Notes under the pieces: generated by a model | What the model was told of the DNA's origin: nothing | What the model saw: the letters and a program-made list of their open reading frames with translations, nothing else | Databases searched by the model: none | Origin: Verrucomicrobia bacterium SCGC AAA164-E04 | Lineage (GTDB): Bacteria > Verrucomicrobiota > Verrucomicrobiia > Limisphaerales > AAA164-E04 | Length of the DNA stretch: 64,000 nucleotides | Assembly: GCA_000383715.1 (NCBI GenBank) | Contig: KB911979.1 | Coordinates: forward strand, 58,100-122,099 | Direction: 5' to 3' | In this document: positions 35,422 to 45,800 of the stretch, piece after piece | Layout of the letters: each line of letters begins with the position of its first letter | Numbering within the stretch: position 1 is the stretch's first letter | Translations under genes and position numbers: made by a program

Positions 35422-36429
35422 GGGCTTTTCTGAATTAAGATGGATTCGGTCAAAGAGCCAGGGAAACCCAATTACGAGCAAGAAAGTGGCGCATCCTGCC
35501 AGGAAGACCAGCATTGGATTGGGGATTTCGTATAAACCCGGAACAGCGGTTTTCTGAGACAGGTAAACGTCATAGGAAAAAACGCCCAACAATAACCCGA
35601 TACTCACTCGACCTGCGCGTTGCCCCACCGTTCCGTTGAGTTTTAATTTTGGCATTCGATTTGATCGAATCCACAGCCAAAATACCAGGCTTGCATAGCA
35701 CGAAAGATAAATCACGCATCCTCTCGCCGAGGGAGGACGTATGATCTCAGTGCTCAATCCTTTTTCCCGAAGATTAGATAGCCAGTTTTCAGGCGCTTGC
35801 CAATGGAGGTTGAATTTGTAAATCGCAAAGGCTAGCAAGGTCAGCAGACTTATCATGATGGCATCGCGCACTGCTTCTTGTGTGTATGCCGGACGAACGG
35901 GTTTTGGATGGAAGAACTTGGAGACAATTCCCACAAATACCACCACTCCAACCATCCATCCTGCCACGACTTGCAGTGGACTATGCAGTCCAAGGGCCAC
36001 ACGAGAGAGTCCCGTCAACAGAATAACGCTCCATCCGAGGCATCGCACTGGTTTGGATTTACAGTGAGCCATCACTACCAGCCAGACACAGGCCATCATT
36101 GCGTGGCCCGACGGCATGCCGAATCCACCTGCTTTCCCCAAAGTCTGGATTTCAGGATGCACCCAGAAGGGACGAGGGGCGAGCAGCAGGTCTTTTGATA
36201 AACTCATCACGACTCCGCTCAAAGTCAAAAATTTTGTCAACTGAATCCCTGCTTCTTCTTTCCATCCCCAGTAAGCAAAAAGGATGAGTGACAGCATGAA
36301 AGGCGAATGTCCCAACTCACTGATCCAACGCATGCTGAGTATAAATGCATCCGGTGAATGCTGTAACCAGAGGATCAGGCTTGCCTCCCATGGCCACAAT
36401 CGGTGCAGCAATTCAATCCAATCCATCAT
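35413..36429 (-). CDS. PAP2-family membrane phosphatase
   Basis: 338 residues with about eight hydrophobic segments. The three PAP2 motifs are KDLLLAPRP, PSGHAMMA and SRVALGLHSPLQV. The third normally ends with Asp four residues after the His, and here that place is Gln; the His itself and both Arg are present. The first half holds the phosphatase domain, while the second half (about 170-330) adds three or four more membrane helices not needed for catalysis. Likely substrates are lipid phosphates such as undecaprenyl diphosphate or sphingoid phosphates. Confidence 0.85.
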   Translation of the reverse strand: MMDWIELLHRLWPWEASLILWLQHSPDAFILSMRWISELGHSPFMLSLILFAYWGWKEEAGIQLTKFLTLSGVVMSLSKDLLLAPRPFWVHPEIQTLGKAGGFGMPSGHAMMACVWLVVMAHCKSKPVRCLGWSVILLTGLSRVALGLHSPLQVVAGWMVGVVVFVGIVSKFFHPKPVRPAYTQEAVRDAIMISLLTLLAFAIYKFNLHWQAPENWLSNLREKGLSTEIIRPPSARGCVIYLSCYASLVFWLWIRSNRMPKLKLNGTVGQRAGRVSIGLLLGVFSYDVYLSQKTAVPGLYEIPNPMLVFLAGCATFLLVIGFPWLFDRIHLNSEKPLS

Positions 36430-36572
36430 GAGCTATGCCCTGTGCGACTTGAATGCAGTGGACGTGACAGGCATGTGTTTTTGCCTGTGGATACGATCAG
36501 TTGGGATAGGGATTTTTTTCATTTCATTTTCAAGGTTCGCATGCTGTGGAACTTGATGTATTCTTCACGCGA

Positions 36573-37004
36573 ATGAACAAGGCCCAATCATCGAATGTGC
36601 CCAAGCAGAACGCAAGGCAAAGAAAGCGAACCCCAAAGCGGTCAGCTGGTTGCGATCAGGTGCTTCGTGAATGGCGGCGGGCAAGTTGCGATGACCAGGA
36701 AAAGCTGGCACAGTTCAAACCGAACCAGACCTCTGACCTGGTGAACAAGGCACTGAAAACATTGCGTTTGGATCAGCGAACCTCTGAATCACAAATACTG
36801 AAAGCGTGGACCCACCTCATCGATCCCACGTTGACAGCTCATGCCCAACCGGTCGGAATCCGCAAAGGTACTCTATTCGTCAATGTGGACAACAGTGTCT
36901 GGCTAAGCGAAATTGTAAGGTATCGGCGTGAGGAAATCCTCGAACGCCTCCAGACCTGCTTTGGCAAAGAGATGATACAACGTATCTCTTTTCGGATTGG
37001 CTGA
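36573..37004 (+). CDS. dciA: DUF721/DciA-like protein
   Basis: 143 residues from the ATG at 36573; a GTG at 36546 would add nine. The C-terminal 95 residues match DUF721: ESQILKAWTHLIDPTLTAHAQPV, then GTLFVNVDNSVWLSEIVRYR and EEILERLQTCFGKEMIQRISFRIG. DciA loads the replicative helicase DnaB in bacteria without DnaC. The N-terminal 45 residues are basic and probably disordered. The gene ends 29 bp from the convergent oxidoreductase gene. Confidence 0.82.
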   Translation: MNKAQSSNVPKQNARQRKRTPKRSAGCDQVLREWRRASCDDQEKLAQFKPNQTSDLVNKALKTLRLDQRTSESQILKAWTHLIDPTLTAHAQPVGIRKGTLFVNVDNSVWLSEIVRYRREEILERLQTCFGKEMIQRISFRIG

Positions 37005-37033
37005 GTGGCTATGAAAATAAGTATCTGTAATCA

Positions 37034-38371
37034 TCATGCAATGAATTCATACCCCCATCCGCGTCGCATTGTCCTCGCGAGCCAGTGATTCGCATCTTCA
37101 TTGTTGATGAATCTTTCCGTTTCGGGATTCCAGTTCAGTTTTCTTCCAAGTCTCATCGCGATCACTCCAAGATGGCAGACAGAAGCAGAACGATGGCCGA
37201 TTTCCACATTGCAGATGGGTTGTTTGCGAGTTGAGATACATTCAAAGAAATTTCCCATGTGGTTGTCGCTGTGATAAAGTCTTTTCGCATTTGAGGGGAG
37301 GGGAGTATCCAATAAGTCCTGATCGCTCGCCTTGATTTCCCCTCGTGTTACCCAAATCCATCCCTCCGTGCCTTCAAACATGATTCCGTGGCGTTTACCC
37401 TGTTCACGGACGCGCCCTCCGGAAGGGTTGTCGTCCGCAGTGCTTTCGGTGGTATGTTGGACTCCGTTGGCATAGTTGTAATGGATTTTGTATTCACTCG
37501 CTGCGGAGAAACCACCCTCTATCATGCTCACTTTTGGCTTTCCCTCAATGGATACCGGGCCACTGCGGTCTAATCCGAGTCCCCAGAGGACGATATCATG
37601 ATGGTGTGCGCCCCAATCGGTCATGGTGCCTCCTGAATAATCATACCAGTATCGAAATGATCCATGCGTACGTTCCTTCACGTATGGCACATCAGGTGTC
37701 TGTCCCTTCCAGAATTCCCAGTCCAGATTTTTTGGCACATCGCTTGAAGCAAAAGGTCCTTCGTTTCTTCCGGCTGGCAAAAAAACCTTCACTTTTTTTA
37801 CTTTGCCGATTCTACCGTTTCTTACCAATTCACAGGCTAAGCGGAATCTGGCGTCACTTCGTTGCTGACTCCCTGTCTGGAGGATTTTGCTGGTGGCTTT
37901 CGATGTGCTTACCAGGCGCTTGCCTTCATCTATTGTCAAGGTCAGTGGCTTTTCACAATAAACATCCTTGCCTGCTCGCATGGCTGCAATCGATACCATC
38001 GTGTGCCAATGATCCACTGTCCCGCAAATGACCGCATCGATCGAATCAAGTTCAACGACTTTTCTGAAATCATCATATAATGTTGCTTTAGGGAAATCCT
38101 TTGTTCTGGTTTCAGAGAGGCGTTGCTGATCGAGATCACATAATGCGACGATGTTACCAAACTTCGAGGCCAGGCGGGCATCATACCTTCCCATGCCACC
38201 ACAACCAATCAAGGCAACATTGGGCTTGCCATTCGCGCTTGCTGTAGAGGATGTTTGTGGCGTTGCCAATAATTCCTCCTGATACCAGTGAGGGAGTGTC
38301 GATGTCGCTGTTACGGTGAGGATCGCTTTTCGCAAAAAAGATCGACGTGATATGCTGAGATTGGAGATCAT
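37034..38371 (-). CDS. Tat-exported Gfo/Idh/MocA-family oxidoreductase
   Basis: 445 residues from the ATG at 38371, chosen because it gives a twin-arginine signal, SISRRSFLRKAILTVTA. A longer frame starting at 38503 overlaps the upstream gene. The Rossmann part starts with NVALIGCGGMGRYDARLA, and EKPLTLTIDEG is the conserved EKP loop with the catalytic Lys. The C-terminal GFO_IDH domain includes YWYDYSGGTMTDWGAHHHD. Such PVC-type secreted members oxidise or reduce sugars with tightly bound NAD(P). It is the last gene of the 37-49 kb minus-strand cluster. Confidence 0.9.
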   Translation of the reverse strand: MISNLSISRRSFLRKAILTVTATSTLPHWYQEELLATPQTSSTASANGKPNVALIGCGGMGRYDARLASKFGNIVALCDLDQQRLSETRTKDFPKATLYDDFRKVVELDSIDAVICGTVDHWHTMVSIAAMRAGKDVYCEKPLTLTIDEGKRLVSTSKATSKILQTGSQQRSDARFRLACELVRNGRIGKVKKVKVFLPAGRNEGPFASSDVPKNLDWEFWKGQTPDVPYVKERTHGSFRYWYDYSGGTMTDWGAHHHDIVLWGLGLDRSGPVSIEGKPKVSMIEGGFSAASEYKIHYNYANGVQHTTESTADDNPSGGRVREQGKRHGIMFEGTEGWIWVTRGEIKASDQDLLDTPLPSNAKRLYHSDNHMGNFFECISTRKQPICNVEIGHRSASVCHLGVIAMRLGRKLNWNPETERFINNEDANHWLARTMRRGWGYEFIA

Positions 38372-38381
38372 GATAGTTACT

Positions 38382-39374
38382 TTAAGTTGTTTGATTTGAC
38401 TGGATGGACCATTCAGCGATTTTCTGGTGTCCAACGGCGAATATTCGGTTTTGCTCGTCATTGAGTTGAAATTGGTGCACATGCATGGGCGCTTTAGGTT
38501 CATGAATCGCTTTCTTTGATGATGCGCTCAGGCACATCAGGAAACCCTTGTTGTTTCCTCCCCCGGCAATGAGGTGTGATCCGCCTTGATGGTAATGCAT
38601 GTCTTCTATGAGGCCTTGGTGAGTGTCACTCTCAAACAAGCCCGTTTGTTGACCGGTAGAAGGATTGAACCACTCGATGCGTGCCTTGCCTCCCAACCCG
38701 TCCACGTTGCCTACGTGTCCCATTCCCCCCACTGCGAGTTCATTTTGATCAGGCGAAAAGCAAAGTGAGCGAATGCCTCCAATGGATCTTAATCGCTGGA
38801 CGTCATCGAAGGTATACATGATCGGGGCATGCAGTCTGCGCTTGAGGGTGCCGGAATGTGTGTCCCACAAAAGAATTTCACCGATACGATCTGCGGTGGC
38901 CAGGGTTTTGCCATCCGGAGAAAAGGCACATGTGTACAACATGGTTGAAAATCCTTGCGGAGTTTGGTGTGCATGGCCTTGAAGTTCGTGGATCAATTGG
39001 CCTGTCCGCGCATTCCAGACTCTGGCCACCATATCGTCTCCCACCGTTGCCAATTGCGTTTCATCGGGTGAGGCTGTGATGTGCCTGATCCATTTTCGAT
39101 GAGCCAGTCGACTTGAAACCAATCGGCCTTTTTCAAGGTCCCATTCATTCAGTAATCGGTCATAGCCTACTGACCACAGCCGTCCCGCTGCCGACTTCAG
39201 GCCGGTCACATAGCTCTGGTGGCCCTGGAGTGCAGAGGGGAGCGGGGATTCATCGGAAAACGGGATGGGGTGAATCGAGTGATCTGAGCTGCCAGCCAGC
39301 CAGGTATCCTCGAATCGCTGAAGACAGAAAAGGATATCTTCTCGCTTTTTCTCCTTAACAAGTTTGAATTCCAT
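38382..39374 (-). CDS. WD40-repeat protein
   Basis: 330 residues, no signal peptide. Repeats end in WD-like positions: LQGHQSYVTGLKSAAGRLWSVGYDRLLNEWDLE, LAHRKWIRHITASPDETQLATVGDDMVARVWNA, CAFSPDGKTLATADRIGEILLWD and LCFSPDQNELAVGGMGH. It should form a single seven-bladed propeller used as a protein platform. It sits between the DUF1501 and Gfo/Idh genes. Cytoplasmic WD40 proteins beside PSCyt/DUF1501 genes are frequent in PVC genomes, role unknown. The lack of a signal peptide contrasts with its exported neighbours. Confidence 0.85.
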   Translation of the reverse strand: MEFKLVKEKKREDILFCLQRFEDTWLAGSSDHSIHPIPFSDESPLPSALQGHQSYVTGLKSAAGRLWSVGYDRLLNEWDLEKGRLVSSRLAHRKWIRHITASPDETQLATVGDDMVARVWNARTGQLIHELQGHAHQTPQGFSTMLYTCAFSPDGKTLATADRIGEILLWDTHSGTLKRRLHAPIMYTFDDVQRLRSIGGIRSLCFSPDQNELAVGGMGHVGNVDGLGGKARIEWFNPSTGQQTGLFESDTHQGLIEDMHYHQGGSHLIAGGGNNKGFLMCLSASSKKAIHEPKAPMHVHQFQLNDEQNRIFAVGHQKIAEWSIQSNQTT

Positions 39375-39425
39375 GATGACTTTGGCTGTGAAAAAGTTTA
39401 CTGATTTTGCATCTCATCGAGTGCG

Positions 39426-40751
39426 TCAGGTCAAGATCTGGCGGATGGGTTCAATGCCGTAATTAACCAGTGGGATCGGTCGTGGGCCAACATAGTAGTT
39501 CTTATCATGTTGAATGCCCACTGCATTCAACATCGTCGCGAACAGTTCGCCTGCACCTACCTCACCCTCAATGACCTCCTTGCCGTGTTTGTCGGTTGCC
39601 CCAAAAACGGCTCCGTCTTTGACACCGCAGCCTGACATCAAGGCACTCCATGCCCTTGAAAAATGGTCGCGACCAAGGCTTGCATTGATTTCAGGGGTGC
39701 GTCCAAATTCACCCATGACGACGACAAGCGTGTGATCGAGCATGCCTCGCTGGCGTAAGTCATCCAGCAATGTTGACAAGACATGATCAAGCTCAGGAAC
39801 CATTTCCTGGTGCGTTTCAAAATTCTGTCCATGACTGTCCCACCATGCCCGTCCGACCCGAATAAAGGGAACCCCTGATTCAGCCAGCCTGCGAGCCATC
39901 AGCATTTGTTTGCCAAACTGGGTAGGGCCATACTTTTCACGGATGGATCTGGGTTCTTTCTCAACATCGAAAAGAGACTCACTACTCATGAGCCCCTGAG
40001 CGCGTGCAAATGCAGAAGCATGACTTTTCACCATATCCGAACTGTGCTGGCTGGCGAATTGTTGACTCAGGACCTGCTGCAGATCCGCTCTTGAAAGATG
40101 GGCGATTTCAGAAAGCTCCTGCAATCGTTTCAGATTGGGCGGAGTCATGTGATCCGAAAGTTCCATCGGCGCATAACGAGCTCCAAGAAAACTTGGGGTC
40201 AGCTTCGAAAAATTCCTTCCTTCAGTTTGAGAATAAAATGAAACGTAATCTGGTACCTTGCTATCTGTGCGAGCCAGCTCTTTTGCCAGTATCGCACCCA
40301 TATCGGGATACTTGAGGGAAGGCTCATCCTTGCGTCCGCGCATGATCAAGGCAGAGGCTGAATCATGTCCGCTGTCCTTGGTGTTCAATGAACGGATCAG
40401 GCATGTCTGGTGCATGCGTTTCGCCATTTTGGGCATCAGTTCAGAGATGTGGAGGCCCGGAATGCTGGTAGGTATCGTCGAAAACGGTCCCCCTTTTGGG
40501 CTGCCGGGTTTCGGGTCCCAGGTCTCAAATTGACTGGATCCACCCGCCAACCAAACCAGGATGACGCTGCGCCCCTTCGCCTTGAGTTCTCTGGTCATCG
40601 GTTCCTGATCGAAAAGGTGGGCGGAGCCTGTATTTCCTATCAGACCACTTGCACCAGCCATGCTTACCGCCAAACTGTTCATGAATAATCGGCGGCTGAG
40701 TTGATGCTCGGAATGTGAGCATTGTCCAGGGGGAGTTTGATTGGGTTTCAT
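39426..40751 (-). CDS. DUF1501 family protein (alkaline-phosphatase-like fold), Tat-exported
   Basis: 441 residues with a twin-arginine signal, LSRRLFMNSLAVSMAGASGL. Typical DUF1501 elements are VILVWLAGGSSQFETWDPKPG, IRSLNTKDSGHDSASALIMRG, VPFIRVGRAWWDSH and VVVMGEFGRTPEIN. It lies 10 bp after the PSCyt1/PSD1 gene, the usual arrangement of this pair in planctomycetes and Verrucomicrobiota. The reaction is unknown; the fold resembles sulfatases but the sulfatase Cys/Ser signature is absent. Confidence 0.93.
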   Translation of the reverse strand: MKPNQTPPGQCSHSEHQLSRRLFMNSLAVSMAGASGLIGNTGSAHLFDQEPMTRELKAKGRSVILVWLAGGSSQFETWDPKPGSPKGGPFSTIPTSIPGLHISELMPKMAKRMHQTCLIRSLNTKDSGHDSASALIMRGRKDEPSLKYPDMGAILAKELARTDSKVPDYVSFYSQTEGRNFSKLTPSFLGARYAPMELSDHMTPPNLKRLQELSEIAHLSRADLQQVLSQQFASQHSSDMVKSHASAFARAQGLMSSESLFDVEKEPRSIREKYGPTQFGKQMLMARRLAESGVPFIRVGRAWWDSHGQNFETHQEMVPELDHVLSTLLDDLRQRGMLDHTLVVVMGEFGRTPEINASLGRDHFSRAWSALMSGCGVKDGAVFGATDKHGKEVIEGEVGAGELFATMLNAVGIQHDKNYYVGPRPIPLVNYGIEPIRQILT

Positions 40752-40761
40752 GATGCGTTGA

Positions 40762-42804
40762 TTAGTGATTGAGGCGGCTTTCCGGGCTGGTTAATAGTGC
40801 CCATACCATGGATTTGAGTTGTGTTGGAAATGTTTCTTTTGCGACATTCAGGAATGATTTCAGTAATTGAGCTTCTTCCTGCGTTGGGGGGCGATGATAA
40901 ATATGCAGGTAAGCTTGCTGGATACAGTGGTCAAGATCTCCCTCTTCGGTAAGTGTGTTCAATAATCCAACTGCAGAGGAATCAAATAAAATGGATTGAA
41001 CTTCTTCTCCGTTGCTCAACTGCAGGGCCTCCTCGACACTGAAATGAAAAGTCTCTGTGGGGCGTTCGAACCACGATTTTACCTTGGAAAGATCCTTGAA
41101 GGCTTTTTTCAAGCTCTCCTTGTGTCGGGGGGAAGAAGGATCAAGGTTATTCTGCCAGTCCGACGGGGAAGTGATACCCATGAGAAGTGTGGTTGCATAT
41201 TGACGGGGGGTGAGTACGCGGATGTTTGCCACAGCGTAAAGATGTTTTGCAGGACGCTCCGCGCTCTCCCAGGCGCTCGACCTCTGGTAGGCCTGGCTGA
41301 GAACAATGCCTCGAATCAATTCGTTCAGGTCGTAATCATGTTCGATGAACCAGTGGGACAGCCACTGCAGTAATTCCGGGTGGGAGGGATCATTGTCACC
41401 ATGCATTTGATCCAATGGTTCTACGAGTCCGGTGCCCATGAGGCGGTGCCATAACCGGTTGACAATGGCTCTGGCAAAATAACCTGCCTGATCCTCAGCC
41501 AAGCCGGCCTCGACAAGTCGACTTCGACGGCTGTAAGCGGGTGGGGGAACAGGTTTCTTTTCTTTTTTCAATGATTCCAGAAGTGCTTTTTCGCTTTTTC
41601 TTTTCTCATCAGTCCAGTTGCTCAGTGTTTCCTTCAATGCATCTCCTTCTAAAAATTGAAGTGATGCTTTGAGTGTATCCCCTTGAGTGTTTTTATAACT
41701 GACTTGGCCATATTCCTTTTCTGCCACAAAGCCTCCGTTTTCGAAGGTGCGGCCAAAAAAGGATTTCATCCCGTAGTAGCGTGCTTGTGTCCAGTCGGTG
41801 ACATTGGGATGATCATGACACTGCGCGCAACTGATGTTGACACCGAAAAAACGCACACTGACGTCATTGGTCAAACGATCGATATCCCGCACACGATCCT
41901 TGATAAACTCAGCGGCGCCTTCCGAAGCCACATTGGAATAATCTGCCAGAATAATTTCTTTAAATATCCGATCCCAGGCCCTGGATTCACCGAGCGCAGT
42001 CTGGAGGTAAGGTTTCAGTTTGCCTTTCTTGCTATCCATCAGCAGCCAATTGAATTCCTCAATCTGTTGTTCAAGGAAACAACTGGTTTGAGCGAGGTAA
42101 TTTACAAATTCCTCCTTGCGGGTTTTAGACGGATTGAACAAGTAATCATTTCGCTCAGAAGGTGTGGGGGGGCGTCCTGCCAGATCCAGCGTGATGCGAC
42201 GCAGCCAGGCAGTTTCCTTAGCAGGAGGTGCTGGGATCAGTCTCTGGATCCTTAGTTTCTGAAGGGTGTAATGGTCGATCACTTCCTCAGGTTTGGAACT
42301 TAAAGGGAGGAGTGATTCAGGCTCGATTTCGTTCCACCAGGATTCTGCGTTTTTGGAACTTGCAATGAGTCCATCAGGGAAAACAGCTCCAGCATTGATC
42401 CATGTTTCAAAATGCCTCATTTGTTCCGGAGTCAGTGGATCGTCTGGTGGCATTTGAAGATCTTCGTCCTCATAAGTAATGGCGCTGATCAGCAGGCTCT
42501 TCGCTGCATGTCCAGGTTTGATGGCTGGTCCGCTATCGCCACCTTCCATGAGGCTTTTTCGGCTGTCCAGGAACAAACCTCCTTTGGACTTGTTTTTTTC
42601 GATTGAATGGCATTTGTAACAGGAATCTACCAGGATCGGTCGGATATTGTTTTCGAAGAAGGCCAGTTCATCTGCCAGTTCAGCTGCTCGAATCGGTAAT
42701 GCGAGTATGAGTGTCAACAATGCAGAGGGAAACGCTATCACTTTCAATTGAAGCAATAGTATGCACAGACTTTTTTGCCCTTGCAGGTTGTTCATTGGAT
42801 TCAT
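40762..42804 (-). CDS. PSCyt1/PSD1 protein (DUF1549-DUF1553) with N-terminal cytochrome c motif
   Basis: 680 residues with a signal peptide (to about 40). The heme site is C62-Y-K-C-H66 in SCYKCHSIEKNKSKGG (PSCyt1). DUF1549 follows (WLRRITLDLAGRPPTPSE, NISCAQCHDHP with a second CxxCH at about 330), then DUF1553 (FARAIVNRLWHRLMGTGLVEP, LNELIRGIVLSQAYQRSSAW). It is one of the hallmark secreted families of the PVC group, always beside DUF1501. Members are presumed electron-transfer or oxidative enzymes; the substrate is unknown. At 680 residues it is shorter than many (800-1,000). Confidence 0.93.
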   Translation of the reverse strand: MNPMNNLQGQKSLCILLLQLKVIAFPSALLTLILALPIRAAELADELAFFENNIRPILVDSCYKCHSIEKNKSKGGLFLDSRKSLMEGGDSGPAIKPGHAAKSLLISAITYEDEDLQMPPDDPLTPEQMRHFETWINAGAVFPDGLIASSKNAESWWNEIEPESLLPLSSKPEEVIDHYTLQKLRIQRLIPAPPAKETAWLRRITLDLAGRPPTPSERNDYLFNPSKTRKEEFVNYLAQTSCFLEQQIEEFNWLLMDSKKGKLKPYLQTALGESRAWDRIFKEIILADYSNVASEGAAEFIKDRVRDIDRLTNDVSVRFFGVNISCAQCHDHPNVTDWTQARYYGMKSFFGRTFENGGFVAEKEYGQVSYKNTQGDTLKASLQFLEGDALKETLSNWTDEKRKSEKALLESLKKEKKPVPPPAYSRRSRLVEAGLAEDQAGYFARAIVNRLWHRLMGTGLVEPLDQMHGDNDPSHPELLQWLSHWFIEHDYDLNELIRGIVLSQAYQRSSAWESAERPAKHLYAVANIRVLTPRQYATTLLMGITSPSDWQNNLDPSSPRHKESLKKAFKDLSKVKSWFERPTETFHFSVEEALQLSNGEEVQSILFDSSAVGLLNTLTEEGDLDHCIQQAYLHIYHRPPTQEEAQLLKSFLNVAKETFPTQLKSMVWALLTSPESRLNH

Positions 42805-42899
42805 TCAATATTGTAACTTTGAACGTCAGAATCTCAAGTGAATAAAGACTGTTTTTGCTGGAAGCTTTGGATCGCCTTGAAGTCCTTGTTTCGCGTGAT

Positions 42900-45800
42900 T
42901 TATTCGCCTCTCAGATAAGCCAATAAATCTGCCACCTGCTGATGAGTCAAGGCGTTCAGAATACCTTCGGGCATGAGTGAAAGATCCAGATTGCGTAAGG
43001 CTCCCTGATTGCGTTGAAAGGTGAGATTGATTCCAGAGGGTAATTGCATGCGGATTTGATTTCCATTGTCAAAGGCCAGAAGGCCAATGAACGTCTCACC
43101 GGATGTCGTCCATTCCACCCCTTCAAATCCGGATGTAATTTCTCGATTTGGATCTGTGATGTGCAGCAGAATGCTTTCCTTTGCTTGATTGCGAATGCCA
43201 TATAAATCCGGACCCAGTGCCTGTCCTGTTTGATCAAGTCGATGGCAGGAGCTGCATAGGTTAAGAAAGAGGTTCTTTCCTTTGGCAGGTGTTCCTTGCA
43301 TTTTTGCTGCAGGTTTCAGTCGTTCAAACGAAGCCAGTGCATCGATTGAAACTTGTTTGCCTGACAATGACTCAAGTCGTTCTTTTTGTCCCCCTGACAA
43401 GACGCGATTCCATTGATTTCGAAGATGGATGTTCAGCATTCCAGCGGGCAGTAAGCCATTCTCAATCGCGTTGAAAACGAGTCCTGCATGCCGTTGATCG
43501 GAACAGGCTGTTTGAAGGAATTGGTTGCGCGCGGCGTGCGGCAGCCTGGTCCAGATTGTTGGGGTAAAAATCTCGCTCAAAATCTCATTTGCCAGGGCAG
43601 ATCTTGAAGCTTCTATCACCAGATCAAGTAACGCGGCGTCATTCAGATCCACGGCTTCGTGCAGTTTCCATACCCAGTCTTCCTGACCAGACAATATTCG
43701 AAAACGATGCAGTACGGATTTTTTTTCTTCTGTTAAATGGTCTGCAGAGTAAACGGACAAGGTTTTCTTCACCTTTTTCCAGGCTTCCAAAGATGCTGGG
43801 TCTCCCCACTCAAGCCAGACTTTGGTGGTGTCAGGCGGTGGAAGTTTTCCCGATTCATGCATGCCAAGAAGCATCGCTGCCAAGAAGAAAGCGTCTGCTT
43901 CCCTCCGGCCTTGTTCATTCGAGTGTTTTCTGGCCTCCAAAGTGAGATTAGCTCTGTTGCCAGGCACGATGTCTCGATGGTTGTATTTTCTTCCTATGAG
44001 AACGGTATTCAGAATATCAGAAGGATTCGCTCCTTCCAGAATGGCTATTTCTGAAAGCTTCTCTACGGAGACCAGCATACCTGCATGGTTCAACGCGGGT
44101 ATATTTTGAGATTCGGATTCGTTCAGGTCTGAAATTTTGAAGAGAGACAAGAAAAGTTCTTTCAACAATAACAAGGCATCACCTTTTGAAGATTGTATGA
44201 CTGCGGACCGAGTCCATTCCCATCTGGAATCCCTGGCCAAGATCATTGCCAAAACTTCAGAGCGATGCGGCTGATTCCATGAATCCATTTCTAAAGCCAG
44301 TCGAAACCGTAACATGGGTGGCAGTGTTTCATCCGATGGGGTTGAGGAAGCAAAAGTGGATCGATACCACTTTTCTATTGCGTTATCTGCGGCATTTGTC
44401 TCTACACTTTGCTGGCCAATGGTTTTGATGATTGCGGTCCTGCCTTCAGGTGTTACTTCTGCCAAGGCATCAAGCAGGTTCCTGCGATGCGTCTGTTGTT
44501 CCTCATCGAGTAGCGACAATAACCAATGTTGATAATCCGGATGGACTGTTTTCCACGCTTTCATCAATGCTGAAAATGCTTCAAGGCGTGTTCCCTTGCT
44601 GCCTGAATTTTCTGCGATTCTTCTGAAAGAGGACTCTATTCTCCATTCATTGCCTGTGTACGTGGCTTCACGAAATGCACGCATATCTTCTGACTGGCTA
44701 TTTGCTTGTTCATGGGGTGCCTTCGTTTTCAGAGCTGAAGCTGACTTTGCGCGCACTCTGTAAATCCGGCCCATGTCATTCCCGTTTTCAAAATCAGTGC
44801 GTTTGCGGATTTCCTCTGGCAGGTAATCAGGGTGTTCAATTGTTTGGCGACGCATGTCACACACATACAGAGCTCCCTCGGGACCCGTGGTCAGGAATAC
44901 TGGACGGAACCAGGGATTCCTTGATGCGACGAATTCAGTCTCGGATTCTTGTCTTTTTACCGCAAAACCGGGCCCTTTTGGTTCGAGGTAATCGAAATGA
45001 ATCAAATTGCCTGTTGGATCGCATGAGAAGACATGACCGTAATATTTTTCCGGTAATCCATTGCTCTCGTAGATGGTGACGGCACAAGCGGCGGTGAATG
45101 TGCCAGCATGAGAGTCAGCGGTCGTCTCATGTTGGGTAAGTGGGAAAATGCGTGCGCCCGCGTTGTAGCCTCTCAGTAAATCATCCACTCGTTCTTTCGG
45201 AAGGTTCTCCACCGTTTGACTGAATGGAAAGAAAGGGTGATTCCCCCAATCGGATTCCTCTGCCATCACGTGTTGCACCTGAACGCGGTTCATGCAGATG
45301 AATCGATTGCCCTTGCGGTCAATGTCCAATCCATATTGGGATTTCCCCGTCGTCGCCTTCAGTTGCCAGGTATATGGGTGAAAACGTATGTCATGGCGGC
45401 GCATGTCAATGATCGAATCATTCGATTGCCAGGGGGCCTTGACTCGACCACCGCTCAAACCTCCCGCCAGATAGATCCATCCCCCTGGTCCAAGGGTGGG
45501 ATCATTTACCCTGAGTTGAGTGGACCGACTGGTGTCAAACCCAGTGAGCAAAGTCTGACGAACATCACTTTTCCCGTCGCCATCGGTATCTTTCATGAAC
45601 AGGATATTCGGCGCGTCAGTGACGATGACACCGCCTTCCCATGGAATGACACCGTTAGGATAGGACAACCCCGTAGCAAAGGTTGTTCGTTTTTCGTAGC
45701 AGCCATCCAGATTCGTGTCCTCAAGGAGTGCGATTTGTCCTTGTCTGACATCAGGAGCCACGGATGGATAAGCCCGGTTCTCCGCCACCCACATGCGTTG

